This document shows positions 36,701 through 49,107 of a stretch of DNA of 64,000 nucleotides, in pieces (the stretch's first letter is position 1; every line of letters begins with the position of its first letter). A program made the translations under genes and the position numbers. The stretch is from Costus lasius (lineage: Eukaryota; Streptophyta; Magnoliopsida; Zingiberales; Costaceae): positions 45,110,507-45,174,506 of the forward strand of contig CM050449.1 in assembly GCA_027563935.2 (NCBI GenBank), written 5' to 3'. A model generated the notes under the pieces. It made no database searches. It was not told the DNA's origin and saw nothing but the letters and a program-made list of their open reading frames with translations.

Positions 36701-39114
36701 TCATCATCAAAATCAGAATCATCAATTTCTCCACAAGAATTTTCACAAAAATTAGTATCAAAATTAGAATCAGAAGCAGAATCAAAAGGATCATCAAAGA
36801 AAAAACCAAGATCATAAACCACATCATCAACAGGATGAGCACTGCAACATGAACTATCATATGAAGTTTTTTTCAATGAATCATTCAAAACAAATTCAAT
36901 TTTGTTATCACCAATATTCATAGTAAGTTTACCATTCTTTACATCAATAAGTGCTCCCGCAGTGGCCAAGAACGGTCTACCAAGAATAATAGGAGTTTTC
37001 GCATCTTCTTCCATCTCAAGAACCACAAAATTAGTAAGTACAAAATACTTACCAACTTGGATAGGAACATCCTCAAGAATACCCACTGAATACTTCATTG
37101 AGCGGTCGGCGAGCTGCAAAGATATTGAAGTCGATTTAAGAGCTCTCATATCTAGTTTCCTACGCACAGATAAAGGCATTAGACTCACACTGGCTCCCAA
37201 ATCACATAAGGCTCGGTCGAAAGCAACACTTCCAATTAAAGAAGGAATAAAGAAACTACCTGGATCCTTTAATTTCGGTGGCAACTTGTTTTGAATAAGA
37301 GCACTGCATTCCTCAGTTAGTGCCACAGTACCATAGTCCTCTATTTTCCTTTTATTAGATAAAATCTCTTTCAAAAATTTTGCATATGAAGGCATTTGAG
37401 ATAATGCATCAGTAGATGGAATATTAATATACAACTTTTTGAAAGCATCCAAAAATTTCCCAAATTGCCTACTAACTTAGCTTGCACAATCCTCTGGGGA
37501 AAAGAAATTGGTGGCCTATATGGTGGTGGTGAACTAGGCCTAGGACTATCAACTTCACAAGGCAAACCACAATTCTGTGAAGGCTCATCCTCCTTAGAAG
37601 GTGGAGAGCTAGGATGGGATTGCACCTGTGCAGGTTGTGATTCCAAGACTGGTTCTCTGCTAGGTCTAACATTAGGCTCTTCCTCATCATCATCTAATTG
37701 TCCCCTGAGGTCCTCTAATTGTTTCCCACTCCTAGTTGTAATGGCAATATAATGTTCCCTAGGGTTAGGTTCAGGTTTGGCAGGTAATTTCTCTGGGGGT
37801 CTATAAACTGTGCTAGCCAGTTGTGCTATCTGAGTCTCTAAAATCTTATTGTGAGCCACAACACCATCCAACCTAGAGTTAATTTCCTTAAGACTCTCTG
37901 AAACTACCTCATTTTGCTTCATCTGAGCACTCATGAATTTTTCAAACATGTCCTCTAAACTAGATTTTTGGGGTTGACTATGAATTTGTTGCCCCTGTTG
38001 ATACCCTCTATTTTCATTTTGCCCACTAGCATGATTGTTACTCCTCCAGGACAAGTTAGGGTGGTTTCTCCAACCAGGGTTGTAGGTATTAGAGTAAGGG
38101 TCATTATTTTTACCTTGATTGTACCCCTCTACTGCATTGACTTGCTCACTATCCTGATCAACAATAACTTTACACTCTTCAGTGTAATGCCCATGATTCC
38201 CATATACATCACAAATAACAGAAGAAACAGCAGTAGTTTGCATCTGAAAATAATCAAAATGATTACACAAAGAATCTACCTTTTCTACTAGAGAACGCCA
38301 ACCATCACCATCATTCTTACCATGAGGAGGACGATACAGCACTCCTCTCTCAGTAGTCCACTGGTTGTGATTTAGCGCCATCTCTTCAATCAATGCATAG
38401 GCATATTCAACAGTCTTCTACATCAGTGCTCCCCCCTGCAACAACATCAACAGTTAAGCGAGTGTTGTAAAGCAAACCATTATAGAAAGTTTGAATTAAA
38501 ACCCAATCTTCTAATCCATGGTGAGGGCACTTCTGTTGTAACTCATTGAAGCGCTCCCATGCTTCACCAAGTGATTCGCTATCCCTCTATGCAAAGCCCG
38601 TGATCTGGTTCCTCAATTGAATCATCTTACTGGGTGGAAGGTATTTCAGTAAGAAAGCCTTTGACAATTGCTCCCAAGTGGTGAATGTCCCAATCGGATG
38701 AGAATGTAGCCAGGCTTTTGCTCGGTCGCTGAGGGAAAAAGGAAACAATCTCAGTCTAAGAGCATCATCAGACACACCATTAATTTTTATGGTATCACAA
38801 AATTCAAGAAAAAGAGATAAGTGTTGATTGGGATCTTCCAGAGGAGATCCTCCAAATTCGTTCTGTTGGATCATAGACAGGAAAGCTGGTTTAATCTCAA
38901 AGTTGTTTGCATCAATTGCATGCCTAGTAATACTAGAACGAATTCCCTGTGTTTTCAGGGCTGCATAATCTCTAAGTGTCCTTCTTTCAGCCATGATTGA
39001 TTCTTCTTCTCTCACCTCTACAAACCTCAATTTCCTACGCAATCTAAGAATTTTATTAATTTCAGGATCAAAAGGAACTAGTGGTCCTGACCTAAGATTC
39101 CTGCGCATAAACAT
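33770..39114 (-). pseudogene. gag-pol: element F gag-pol (Athila type), many stops and frameshifts
   Basis: Gag starts at 39114 (RNLRSGPLVPFDPEI). It has the WEQLSKAFLLKYLP block near 38650 and a damaged knuckle at about 38210 (CDVYGNHGH, second Cys replaced by Tyr). Protease has LCDLGASVSLMPLS near 37190. RT (36600-35835) has VPKKGG, CIDYRKLN, and FMDDFS in place of YxDD. RNase H covers 35052-35471 ([19 protein letters not shown]). The integrase zinc region lies near 34830-35048, and its core includes [15 protein letters not shown] and the catalytic-Glu region VEISHREI. Breaks include a TAG early in gag, a gag frameshift near 38425, a frame change before protease, a frame change at ten consecutive A (36641-36650), and stops near 35835, 35473, 35050, 34135 and 33904. 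The protein is dead. Gag and RT identify the Athila lineage. Confidence 0.9.
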
Positions 39115-39251
39115 GTAGAAGGTTAGATAAGTTCAGAATTTTTGCAGAAAGTAAAAGAAACTAGAATCTATCACATAAAGTAATAAAAACAAAAAACAAA
39201 AGGCTTAGTGTAGCAATACTATCAATTATATAAATATTAACAAAACCAAAG

Positions 39252-39269
39252 TCCCCGGCAACGGTGCCA
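39252..39269 (-). other. primer-binding site of element F (Asp tRNA)
   Basis: The minus strand reads TGGCACCGTTGCCGGGGA, six bases from the LTR end. It matches tRNA-Asp with one change and is typical of Athila. Confidence 0.85.
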
Positions 39270-39275
39270 AAAACT

Positions 39276-41188
39276 TGTTGTAGTCCGCAAGTGCACGGAT
39301 ACTCGAAATAATATTTAAGATATCAAACCATAGAGACCATGTTGTTAAGTACCAACGAATTGAATTCTCACTAGCTAAACAAATCGAGAATGATGAAAGT
39401 AAACAATCAAAACGGTATACGGAAAATCAAAGAGAAAGACTAGGGCTAGGGGTTCATCCACCTCAATATTGATGACTACATATAATTAAATGTTCACCAA
39501 TCTATTTTCGTTATGGTAAAGATATGGCTTACTTAATAAAGAAATTAACTCGCTCTCACGCAGTCAATTTACAAAGAACGATCCTCACTCTCGTGCAAGA
39601 TCTATTCAATGTTTAATATAAGTAAACTTCAACAGAGAGATTAATAATCACTCTCGTGCATTCCATCTCAAGGTTGAGATCTCAAGCAAAACTAAGCACT
39701 CTCGTACCTTAGTTTTATAGGTTTTACTTAAGGTTTTCAAACAATCCAATATCTATCTCTAGCATATTTTCATGTCTAAAACAATAATAATTTGTAGATA
39801 AAAACATTAACAAGAATTAAACTTCTAAAATCTAAAGATAAGAACACAACTAATCTCTTATGAAGAATTCGTATCATAAATTCTAGGGTTCCAAGTCATG
39901 TATATCATATTCTCAGTCTATATCACGTAACTCTAACACATGTTAATGAATGAAACTAGAAAAGATTAAAGACATTGATCACTTAAGTAAAATTACCATA
40001 GCAAAAATATTTTGATGGAAGAAAAATCATCTAGTTATTGAAATATCAAGGGGATTACACCCCCATGTCCCAAAAGAAGGTTTAAGCTAGCATGATGGAA
40101 TAATTACAGCAAAACAAGGTTTTAGAATGATTAGAAATCGAAAGGGAGGAGTAAAAGTTACAAAATGGGGCGGTAATTGAAATTACAGCCCGTAATTTGT
40201 GTAGAGTTGTGATGAATAGTGCACAGGACCACGTTTTGGTTGGTTTCTCCCTTGATCGGCCTCCTTTCACTCTAAAACTTCTGTGGAGTGTTCTCCTTCC
40301 TCAGCCGAAGCTTCCTTGTAAATTTCATGGCTGGAGATGGACTGTGTGATGAATGGCGACGAACCCTAGCGCGGCGGCGATTCTCTGAAATTCTCCATGA
40401 ATCCTTAATGAACATTGTTCCTTTTGCTTCGAAAATCTGCCCCTCCTAATGTTGAGTCTTCCCCTTTTTACGGATGTTCAATTTGTGCCATAAATCTCGA
40501 GAAATCATCTTTTTAAGTTTTCAGCAGAAAAATCAGGAAACTGGGCTGATAATTACGGTACCGTGATGAATTACGGTACCGTGATGCCGTAATGGCTTTG
40601 GAGGTTTTTGTAAGAAATTTGTCCAAAATTAAGGCACCGTAAAATTCATCACGGTAGTACCGTAATCTTCTCTTTTGTCTCTGAAAGTTTCTTTATGAAT
40701 TCCATCCAAAATCATGGTACCGTAAGAATAATTATGGTAGTATCATAATTCGTCTGAGATGCTCTGAAGTCTCTGCCTGAATCTGGACTGAAGTCACGAC
40801 ACCATAAAATTAATTATGGCAGTGCCGTAATTTCCCAAAAAATTCACTGCGAGCTGCTGTCGTGAAATCCATTACGGTAATGCCATAATCTCATATTACG
40901 CCCATGAAATTTATTACGGCACTACTGTAATTTGGCTAGAAAGCTTGGTTTGACATGCAATTTGATATGTAAACTCCTATTGACGATTAGAACTCGTCCA
41001 TGCATTGAAATTGCTCGAAAGGTCATGGTAATGATGTCTTTTTTAAAAAAAATTGATCAAATACCAAGAAATGTGTAGATTCCGAAATATTTGACAAATA
41101 AGGCATAAAGATAAAGCAAAAGAGTAAGATTATGATCCAAAAGATTGGTTAATAAGTATGAAAAACACTATGAAATTTAGAGTCATCA
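39276..41188 (-). repeat. element F 5' LTR, complete
   Basis: In + orientation it runs TGTTGTAGTCCGC to GAGTCATCA, 1,913 bp. The U3 array is at 40551-40931. It joins element E gag at 41189, showing that F inserted into the E gag start. The expected left duplicate (CATAG) cannot be checked because the other F LTR is truncated. Confidence 0.83.
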
Positions 41189-41493
41189 CATAGTCCCTAA
41201 GTGATCTTCTGTCTGCCATGACTTCTACTTCTTCCTTTCTTCCTTCTGATCTGAGTTTCCTACGCAGTCTAAGAGTTTCTTTAATCTCAGAATCTAAGGG
41301 AACTAGAGGTCCTGATCTAAGATTCTTGCACATGCACAAGTAGATAAATCAAATAAACTCAAAATATGTAGAAAAGTATAGAAAATAGAATTAATCTGAG
41401 CATCAGAAAAATAAAACAAAGCCAAGTCTAGCAATACTTTCAACTTCTTCAATATTAACAAAAACCAAGGTCCCCGGTAATGGCACAAAAAAC
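41189..41493 (-). pseudogene. gag: element E 5' interior: gag start and decayed primer site
   Basis: From 41339 the minus strand encodes about 50 residues of Athila gag (NLRSGPLVPLDSEIKE, then RSLRDYV), cut by the F insertion. Next to the LTR the Asp-tRNA primer site (41470-41487) is degraded, with C-to-T type changes compared with F. Confidence 0.78.
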
Positions 41494-41673
41494 TTGTTGT
41501 ATCCGCAAGTGCACAGATACCCGAAGTAATAAAAAAGATATCGAACCACAGAGACCTTGTTTGTCAAGTACCGAATAGTTGATTTTTCACTAGCTAGGCA
41601 ACCAAATATGATGTAAGCGAACGATCGAAAAGTACATGAAAAGTCAGAGAGAAAAGCTGGAACTAGGGTTTCA
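41494..41673 (-). repeat. element E 5' LTR, first part
   Basis: It starts TGTTGTATCCGCAAGTGC and is interrupted after GGTTTCA by copia A2. It resumes at 50807. Confidence 0.8.
41669..41673. other. target-site duplication of copia A2, left copy
   Basis: TTTCA directly before the LTR. The identical right copy is 50802-50806. An uninterrupted relative at 22269 reads GGGTTTCATCC, which confirms the site. Confidence 0.93.
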
Positions 41674-43367
41674 TGTAAGTCCCCAGAAGGGGGCGAAACC
41701 CTAAAGCATGGCGCGTATAAAATTTTAAACAGCGGAAGAGGGTTTCTAGGGGATCGGATTCATGCATAACATATGATCAACTTGTTAAACCGATTGCAAA
41801 CTTAGAAGATGTCATATCGATGCCATTTCTAGATGGCGTCTTGGAAGCAGAGAGCGATAGGGATCTCCTCCAAAGGATGCGCACACAAGATGAAGAAGTC
41901 GCCTACTCTGATGGTGCTCCTTGTGCTAGCAAGGTTCCAAGAGGTCCTTGTCGTATGGAAGGGAAGAGAATCCTTTGCTTGGCGATTTCTTCCTTCTCCT
42001 TTTTCGTTAACCTCTTCACCACACGAGAGAGAGCTTGTTGGCGACGAGAGAGGAGGAGAAGCGAGAGAGTAGAGCGCCTTAGGCGTGAACGTGAGTGATG
42101 GTCACGTATGTGATCATGCTTTCTAAAAATAGAAAGCCACTTACTCACATGCGATCATGGGTTTACCCCAATCGCAAACTCCTCTCCATTTGAACCACAC
42201 GCTCACTCAATGAGCTGGTTCAATTTGGTTTGGTCCAAAGACCAATTAACCCAAGCGATATGGTCTAGATCACAATTAAACCCTAAGGTTCCAGATCTAA
42301 CCGTTGATCTCTTGATGCTGCTGATCTCACTGATCTAGCATCCATTCTCTCGATTGAAGCTTACCGATCTCAAGCCCTAATCAATCAAACATGATCAGAC
42401 CAGATCTCACTTACAATCAGAGACTAAATCCCTTTAAACTGAACCCAAACAATTCAGTCCACACGATCTGACTTAAGTAAGCCATATCATCAATTTGTGC
42501 GACCCTGAGGGTTTCCTTTAAATGTCGGTAACGATAACTCACGTTATCACGATCAGTGAGGGGTATCTAGCAACACATCACTGTCTCCCGATATAAAGGA
42601 AAGAGTCTTCCAAGACTACACCCAAACCACAGCACAAGTGTGAATCCAATTCACAAGGCATGCAAATTTCCTTTGCCACTGGATGTTCTTATTGGACAAG
42701 CGTGTCAAGCTTGTAGCTCCAATATGATGAGCATGATTAGATCAGATGATCATAGTCATCTGGGTATGGCCATACACTTTCTCAATCATCTCATACAGAG
42801 GGGGGCCCCTTTAGAACATCACACTCCAATTAAGGAGACGGCAATCCTATATCTATCACTAGTGCCCTAACCTGATTCAAGCTCACCATCCAAGATAGTC
42901 TATAATCATTATGTTTCAAATGATATTGAACTACCTCAAAACAATGACAATCATCATTTAGAAACACAAGTGATCTCAAGTCAGAGGAAATGTGCCACTT
43001 CTTACAATCAAGGATTATTCACATTGTGACAAGCAATTGAATATCCTAGTAGGGTCTGTCCAGTACATCCAATGTACCCATGGGTCTACATCTTATTCCA
43101 TGCTCGAAGTATCCTATAAGATTAGAACACATATTAGTCTCAATCATATCAAGGCTGTCTCATGTTCACCAAGATATCTCGACTAAGGACATTACAGCAT
43201 GTCAGCCTAGCTGAACAGCTTTGAGACATTATTCAGAAGTACACCTATTGCAGCAGACAATGTAACAAACTGAATAACAACCATGCCTTTATAAACATAA
43301 GAGTTTATACATGATACTGTTACAATCCCAAGGCCTCAAACATTAGCCTTAAGGGCATACCCCAACA
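41674..43367 (-). repeat. copia A2 3' LTR
   Basis: In + orientation it runs TGTAAGTCCCC to CCCAACA, 1,694 bp. The inverted repeat GCTTTCTA-AAAA-TAGAAAGC lies at 42118-42137. Short open frames in it (for example 41820-42098) have no family match and recur only because the LTR is repeated. Confidence 0.93.
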
Positions 43368-43378
43368 ATCTCCCACTT
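43368..43378 (-). other. polypurine tract of copia A2
   Basis: AAGTGGGAGAT on the minus strand, directly at the LTR boundary. Confidence 0.88.
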
Positions 43379-43387
43379 GCACTTAAT

Positions 43388-46300
43388 CTAATGGTTGAGA
43401 AATCTCAAACCCATATTATTACAGTGCTTCTCATGCTTCTGCTGCGCCAGACGCATAGTAAGCGGGTCTGCCAGATTGTCATCTGTATGAACCTTGCAGA
43501 CTTTGATCTCACCACGATCTATGATCTCCCTGATCAAATGAAACCGTCTCTGTATGTGCTTGGACTTCTGGTGCGACCGTGGTTCCTTTGCTTGTGCGAT
43601 TGCTCCAGTGTTATCACAAAAGATAACCAAAGGATCTGCACTCGAAGGAACAACACCAAGTTCCTGAACGAACTTACGAATCCACACTCCCTCCTTGGAT
43701 GCTTCCGAGGCTGCAACATACTCGGCTTCTGTTGTGGAATCAGCAACGATTGACTGTTTGAAACTCTTCCACACCACCGCTCCTCCATTCAAGCTAAAAA
43801 TATAGCCTGATTGCGATCGAAAATCATTCTGGTCAGACTGGAACGAAGCGTCAGTATATCCTTCAATACTGAGTTCTTCCTGACCACCATATATCAAGAA
43901 CATATCTTTGGTCCTCCGCAGATATTTTAAAATGTTCTTGACTGCAATCCAGTGCGCCATACCTGGATTACCTTGGAACCGACTGGTCACGCTTAACCCG
44001 TAAGCGACGTCTGGGCGAGTACACAACATCGCATACATTATGGACCCAATAGCCGAAGCATAAGGCGTATTATCCATTTCATCTTTCTCAGTCTATGTTT
44101 GTGGACACTGACTCTTCGCAAGATTCAGACCATGTCTGACTGGAAGATATCCTCTTTTAGAATTCTCTAAATGAAATCTCTCCAGGACTTTATCGATGTA
44201 AGTACTCTGGCACAGCCCGAGAAGCCTCTTAGATCTATCCCTGTAGATCTTCACACCTAATACATAGGCTGCTTCTCCAAGATCTTTCATCTGGAAACAT
44301 TTCCTTAGCCATGCCTTTACGGCATGCATTTCAGGAATGTCGTTTCCAATGATCAAGATATCATCGACGTAGAGGACTAGGAAAGTAATCACGCTCCCAC
44401 TAAACCTCTTATATACACACGGGTCATCTTCGTTCTTGATGAAACCAAATTCAGTGACTGATTCATCAAAACGAATATTCCAGCTTCTTGATGCTTGTTT
44501 GAGTCCATAAATAGACTTCTTTAACTTGCATATTTTATGACGATCTGATGGATTAGTGAAACCTTCTGGTTGTGTCATATACACATCCTCATCCAGATTT
44601 CCATTAAGGAAAGCAGTCTTCACATCCATCTGCCAGATCTCATAATCGTAATATGCTGCTATCGCGAAAAGAATCCGAATAGACTTAAACATGGCTACAG
44701 GTGAGAAAGTTTCATCATAATCTATCCCGTAGATTTGTTTGAAACCTTTCGCAACTAGCCTGCCTTTATAGGTAACCACGTTACCATCCATGTCAATCTT
44801 CTTCTTGAAGATCCATTTACAACCTATAGGGATTACTCCCGGAGGCGGATCAACCAAATCCCAGACTCGGTTATCTGACATGGAGTCCATCTCGGCGCGC
44901 ATAGCTTCAAGCCATCTCGCTGACTCCGGTCCACTGACCGCATCCGCATAAGTGAGGGGTTCATCATGATCAATGATGTAGACTCCGTCATAGCGCTCAG
45001 GCTGTCGACGGATCCTTCTCGATCTTTGCGGTTCCCGTGATATCTGAGCCTCAGGTTGTTCAGTAACCTGTTCTACCGGCTCAGGCTCATCCAACTGTGC
45101 TTGACCACTTTGTCCTTCTTCTGGATTCTCATCCAGCTTTATTTCTCTCCCACTGGCCTCTTGCAGAAGAAACTCCTTCTCAAGAAATATGGCCGTCCGA
45201 GCAACAAATACTTTGTTCTCTTTGGGATCGTAGAAATAATAACCCTTAGTTTCCTTAGGGTAACCGACAAAGATACATTTCTCAGATCTGCTCTCTAGTT
45301 TTCCAGAGGCGAGCTTTTTGACATAAGCCTCGCAGCCCCAGATCCTGATAAATGTCAAGCTAGGCTGTTTCCCATACCATAACTCATATGGCATCTTAGA
45401 AACTACCTTGGATGGCACTCGGTTTAGTACCTTTGTAGCTGTCTCCAGTGCAAATCCCCAAAAGGAGTAAGGTAGAGCAGCCTGACTCATCATAGAACGA
45501 ACCATATCAAGTAACGTTCTATTTCTCCTCTTGGACACACCATTCCATTGCGGTGTTCCTAGTGGAGTGAGCTGTGAGATAATCCCACACTCCTTTAGAT
45601 AGTCAGTAAACTCTCGACTTAGGTATTCTCCACCTCGATCAGAACGAAGTGCCTTGATATTTCGGCCAAGCTGATTCTGTACTTCATTCTTGAACTCTTT
45701 GAACTTGTCAAAAGATTCACTCTTATGTCTCATTAGATAGACATAACCGTATCTACTGAAATCATCAGTGAAGGTAATGAAGTACTGATAGCCACGTCTG
45801 GCATGTTTACTAAATGGCCCACACACATCACTGTGTATAAGGTCAAGTAAACCTGAAGCCCTTTGACCTTTATGAGGAAAAGGCGACTTCGTCATTTTGC
45901 CCATTAAACAAGCTTTGCATGTATCAATCTCCTCATAGGAGAATGATCCCAGCAGTCCATAATCATGCAACCGCTTAATGCGTTTCTTGTTAATATGGCC
46001 TAAACGACTATGCCATAGCAAGGTGCTGTCATCAGCATATTTGGCTTTCTTATTATCAATATTGTGTATAGAACATTCCATGTCCAACATGAATAACCCA
46101 TTGTTAATTGAACCAGTAGCATAAACAATATTATCTAAAGTAAGAATACACTTTGAAATATTGCATTCAAAGGAAAACCCTTTCCTGACAAGAGCAGGAA
46201 TAGAGATAATATTTTTAGTAATACTTGGAACAAAGTAACAACTGTTTAATTCTAACACAAGTCCAGATGGTAAAGAGATGAAATAGTCTCCTACAGCAAC

Positions 46301-47272
46301 AGCAGCAACCCGTGCCCCGTTTCCAACTCGTAGGTCTACCTCATGCTGTCCCACCTCCCTTCTTCTCTTGAGTTCCTATACATTTGAACAAATGTGAACT
46401 CCACATGCAGTGTCCAACACCCATGAAATAGAAGAAGATGAAACCATGACTTCCGTCACGTAAATACCTGAGCCAGAAGCGATGCTTCCCCTCTTGTCTC
46501 CTTGGAGCGCTTTATAGTCCTTTTTCCAGTGACCCAGCTGGCCACAGTGGAAACATCTGTATTCCTTTGACCGCTTAACTTTTTGCTTCAGAGCCTTGCT
46601 GTAACTCCTGACAGGGGCCTTGCCCTTCTTCCCCTTCTTCTTGTTCCTAGAAGGAACCATTAAGACAGAGGTCGAAGGCTTTCCCTTCAGAGTCTCCTCA
46701 GTAGTCAAGAGCATATTCAGCAGCTCTGCCGGAGTACAGTCGATTTTGTTCATATTAAAGTTAATGATGAACGCATCGAAAGAGGGCGGGAGAGACTACA
46801 GAATAATGTCTACAGCAAGCTCCTGATTGATGGTATGCCCCAGTTTCTCTAGAGCCTCCTTGTGCCCAATCATCTTGAGCACGTGAGCTCCCACTGGGCT
46901 CCCTTCAGCCAGTTTGCTCTGAAAGAACAGCTTTGTCAGATTATAGCGCTCAGTCCTCGCCTGCGCAGCATACAGCATCTTGAGGTTTGCTATCATTTCT
47001 ATAGCAGACATATCCTCTTGCTGACGCTGTAGCGGTGGCGTCATAGACGCTAGCATCAGGCAAGCGACATCAATGCTATCATTGACATGCTTTTCATAGG
47101 CATCCCGAACCGCCCTTGCGGCGTTCGGAGCGGGCTGAGGCGGTATAGCCGTCTCGAGGACATACAGTTTCCTCTCTGCCTTAAGAACAATCTTAAGGTG
47201 TCCGAACCAGTCTGAGAAGTTTGGCCCAGCAAACTTCTCTCTTTCCAGTAGGGATCGCACATTGAAGCTCAT
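43388..47272 (-). pseudogene. gag-pol: copia A2 gag-pol polyprotein, three amber stops
   Basis: A single frame of 1,295 codons from ATG 47272 to the LRFLNH terminus. Gag (MSFNVRSLLEREKFAG) ends with the intact knuckle CFHCGQLGHWKKD (near 46525-46560). Protease has DTACG near 46415, integrase has HSRLGH and CKAC, RT has LYVDD near 44365, and RNase H has the TEAEY block. TAG codons stand at 46796-46798 (Gln in gag), 46376-46378 (Gln after the protease site) and 44093-44095 (Gln between RT and RNase H). The integrase catalytic Glu of the NGVxER motif is Lys (45530-45532). No frameshift was seen. Domain order proves Ty1/copia; the long LTRs suggest an Angela/Tork-like lineage but this is uncertain. 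Confidence 0.93.
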
Positions 47273-49093
47273 GGTGTTCGTTGCTGCAGGTATCTACAAC
47301 AATGCAAGAACAGCAAGGTCAGTATCAATGTTAAGAATCAATCAGGACTTAAGAATGATTCTTTTTCTCACTATTTTATCTGGCTAAAAAATCCAGCAAA
47401 ACAGCCCGAAAGAGTAGAACTCTTTTAGTGAGATGGGATCCAGATTTCATACTTGGTCTCCGCGTCCCGCTCAGGCGAGATAAGATGCACAGAGAGTACA
47501 AGCACTAATTTCTGGTAGGCAGTCCCTGCCAATCGCCAACCCGTGCGATTCCCCTTCATCTAGGCAATCCAACAGACTGTGCCAACTGAGTTGGTACAAC
47601 ACAGTCTCTGACCCCACAGATGGCTGCCTCCATGTGCTACCATATGCGCCACATATGTAGCCTACACGGTCAAGCTAACCCGACCTACTCCCTGGACCAC
47701 CACGTGCTATGCTGAGCAACGAGAAGCGATAAATTCCTTCTCTGTAACACGCAGGTGTAATCCCGCACCGTCTGAAGATAGATGGACGTGCCCACTGAGT
47801 GGGTACAACACGGCTCCAACGATAGTCAGAACAGTGAGGTTTCGCGTCAGAAGGCTTACGAGCTTGATATTTTAGCGTTGGATTTTAACGGTCTTTTATC
47901 TTCTTGACTATCATGCAATTCCTATGGTGATAGCAGAAGATAAACTCATGCAATTCTAATTATAAAAGCAATAAATAGAAAGCATGCTGATCTTATGTGG
48001 TAAAAGCCCATTAAGCCTAAGTTAGACCTTAAATTAAACTTAAGTCTTCACTTGCTTTTCTTCATGGGGCTTTTGCTTCTCATCTGGCCCAACCCAGGGC
48101 CCAAGCGCCATCTGCAGCTCAGGTGCGCCTACCAGGGAAAATGCGCCTTGTCCCAGAGTCGAACCCTGGACCTCCCACCTGGTCAAGCCTCTGCTGCAAG
48201 CGCCTCTACCAAGTGTGCTCTATGCTCTTGTCTGATTAATTTACAAATTAATCTATCTAGACAAGATTGACTCGCAGGTCAATTACATTTTATAAATTAA
48301 ATGCAATGTGATGCGCAGATCACAATAAAAATTAATTTACAAATTTTAATTAGGCACGCAGGCCCCAGCACAGCACACATTAATTAGGCGTCCCACATAA
48401 GATTAAATAAACAAGCATATGCTTACAATCAACATGTGATCCATTCATGAAAATAATTTTTTTCAAAAAACCCATTGGCATCAATTTTATTTTCCTTATG
48501 TGCCCTACTACCTTACAACGGTCCATTAATAGGGATCCACTCATCAAACCTAGTCAGATCCACTGCCCTTGCATGCACCAAGTCCTAACTGACTTGAGTC
48601 GACCCAGTGGTCAACTATGCATGCGCTAGGGCTGAACAACCTACATGAGTTTTGGCAAGCGGGTGTGACCCCGGGCCTAACTCATGCGTGTTCACTAGTT
48701 GTCTCAACCAGACCTCGCTACACGCCTTTGATGCAGTCGACCTATAGCCACCTTATGCTTGCGCATAGGTGCCATCTGGTCGACCCATCTAGGCTATCAG
48801 ATGGTCTGATCAGACTAGTTGGATCTTGACTAGAGATGACTTCAACCCTACTAACCCGTCTAAGGGTTTAATGTAGGTGCGGCTTAGATCTAATGATAGT
48901 CGCGCATGTCATTAGGGTTTTTAGAAAAACAACTACAACAACATGATAGATGCGCTATCAACACACATGCGCCAAGGAAACATACAAGTTTCGGCATGAA
49001 TGAACAATGTACATGTAAGTCTCGCATGTAAGAAAGATCTAAGCATACAAGGATCACAGCAGGATAGCAATCATATAAATCATGCATATAACC
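47273..49093 (-). other. copia A2 5' untranslated leader
   Basis: About 1.8 kb without coding domains, homologous to 6902-8689. Contains the tRNA-like module at 48151-48221. Confidence 0.8.
48151..48221 (-). repeat. tRNA-like (SINE-like) module in copia A2 leader
   Basis: The minus strand has TGGTAGAGGCG (48201-48211) as A-box and GGTTCGACTC (48156-48165) as B-box, 35 nt apart. CCAGG and TCTGG pair (one G-T) around the 7-nt loop GTTCGAC, as in a tRNA T-arm. The rest of the cloverleaf is not recognisable. Confidence 0.55.
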
Positions 49094-49105
49094 CCTCTGA
49101 TACCA
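49094..49105 (-). other. primer-binding site of copia A2 (initiator Met tRNA)
   Basis: The minus strand reads TGGTATCAGAGG, two bases inside the 5' LTR. Confidence 0.9.
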
Positions 49106-49107
49106 AT

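Noticed and set aside
36902..37294. Plus-strand 130-residue frame opposite element F protease
   Set aside because: Shadow of the protease region on the other strand.
41820..42148. Open frames of 79-92 residues that recur at 49254-49582 and partly at 63526-63857
   Set aside because: They lie in the R/U5 part of A-family LTRs, overlap each other on both strands, and recur because the LTR recurs. No protein family is recognisable.
48151..48221. A functional tRNA gene
   Set aside because: A- and B-boxes and a T-arm are seen, but no acceptor stem or anticodon arm fits, and it sits in a retrotransposon leader.
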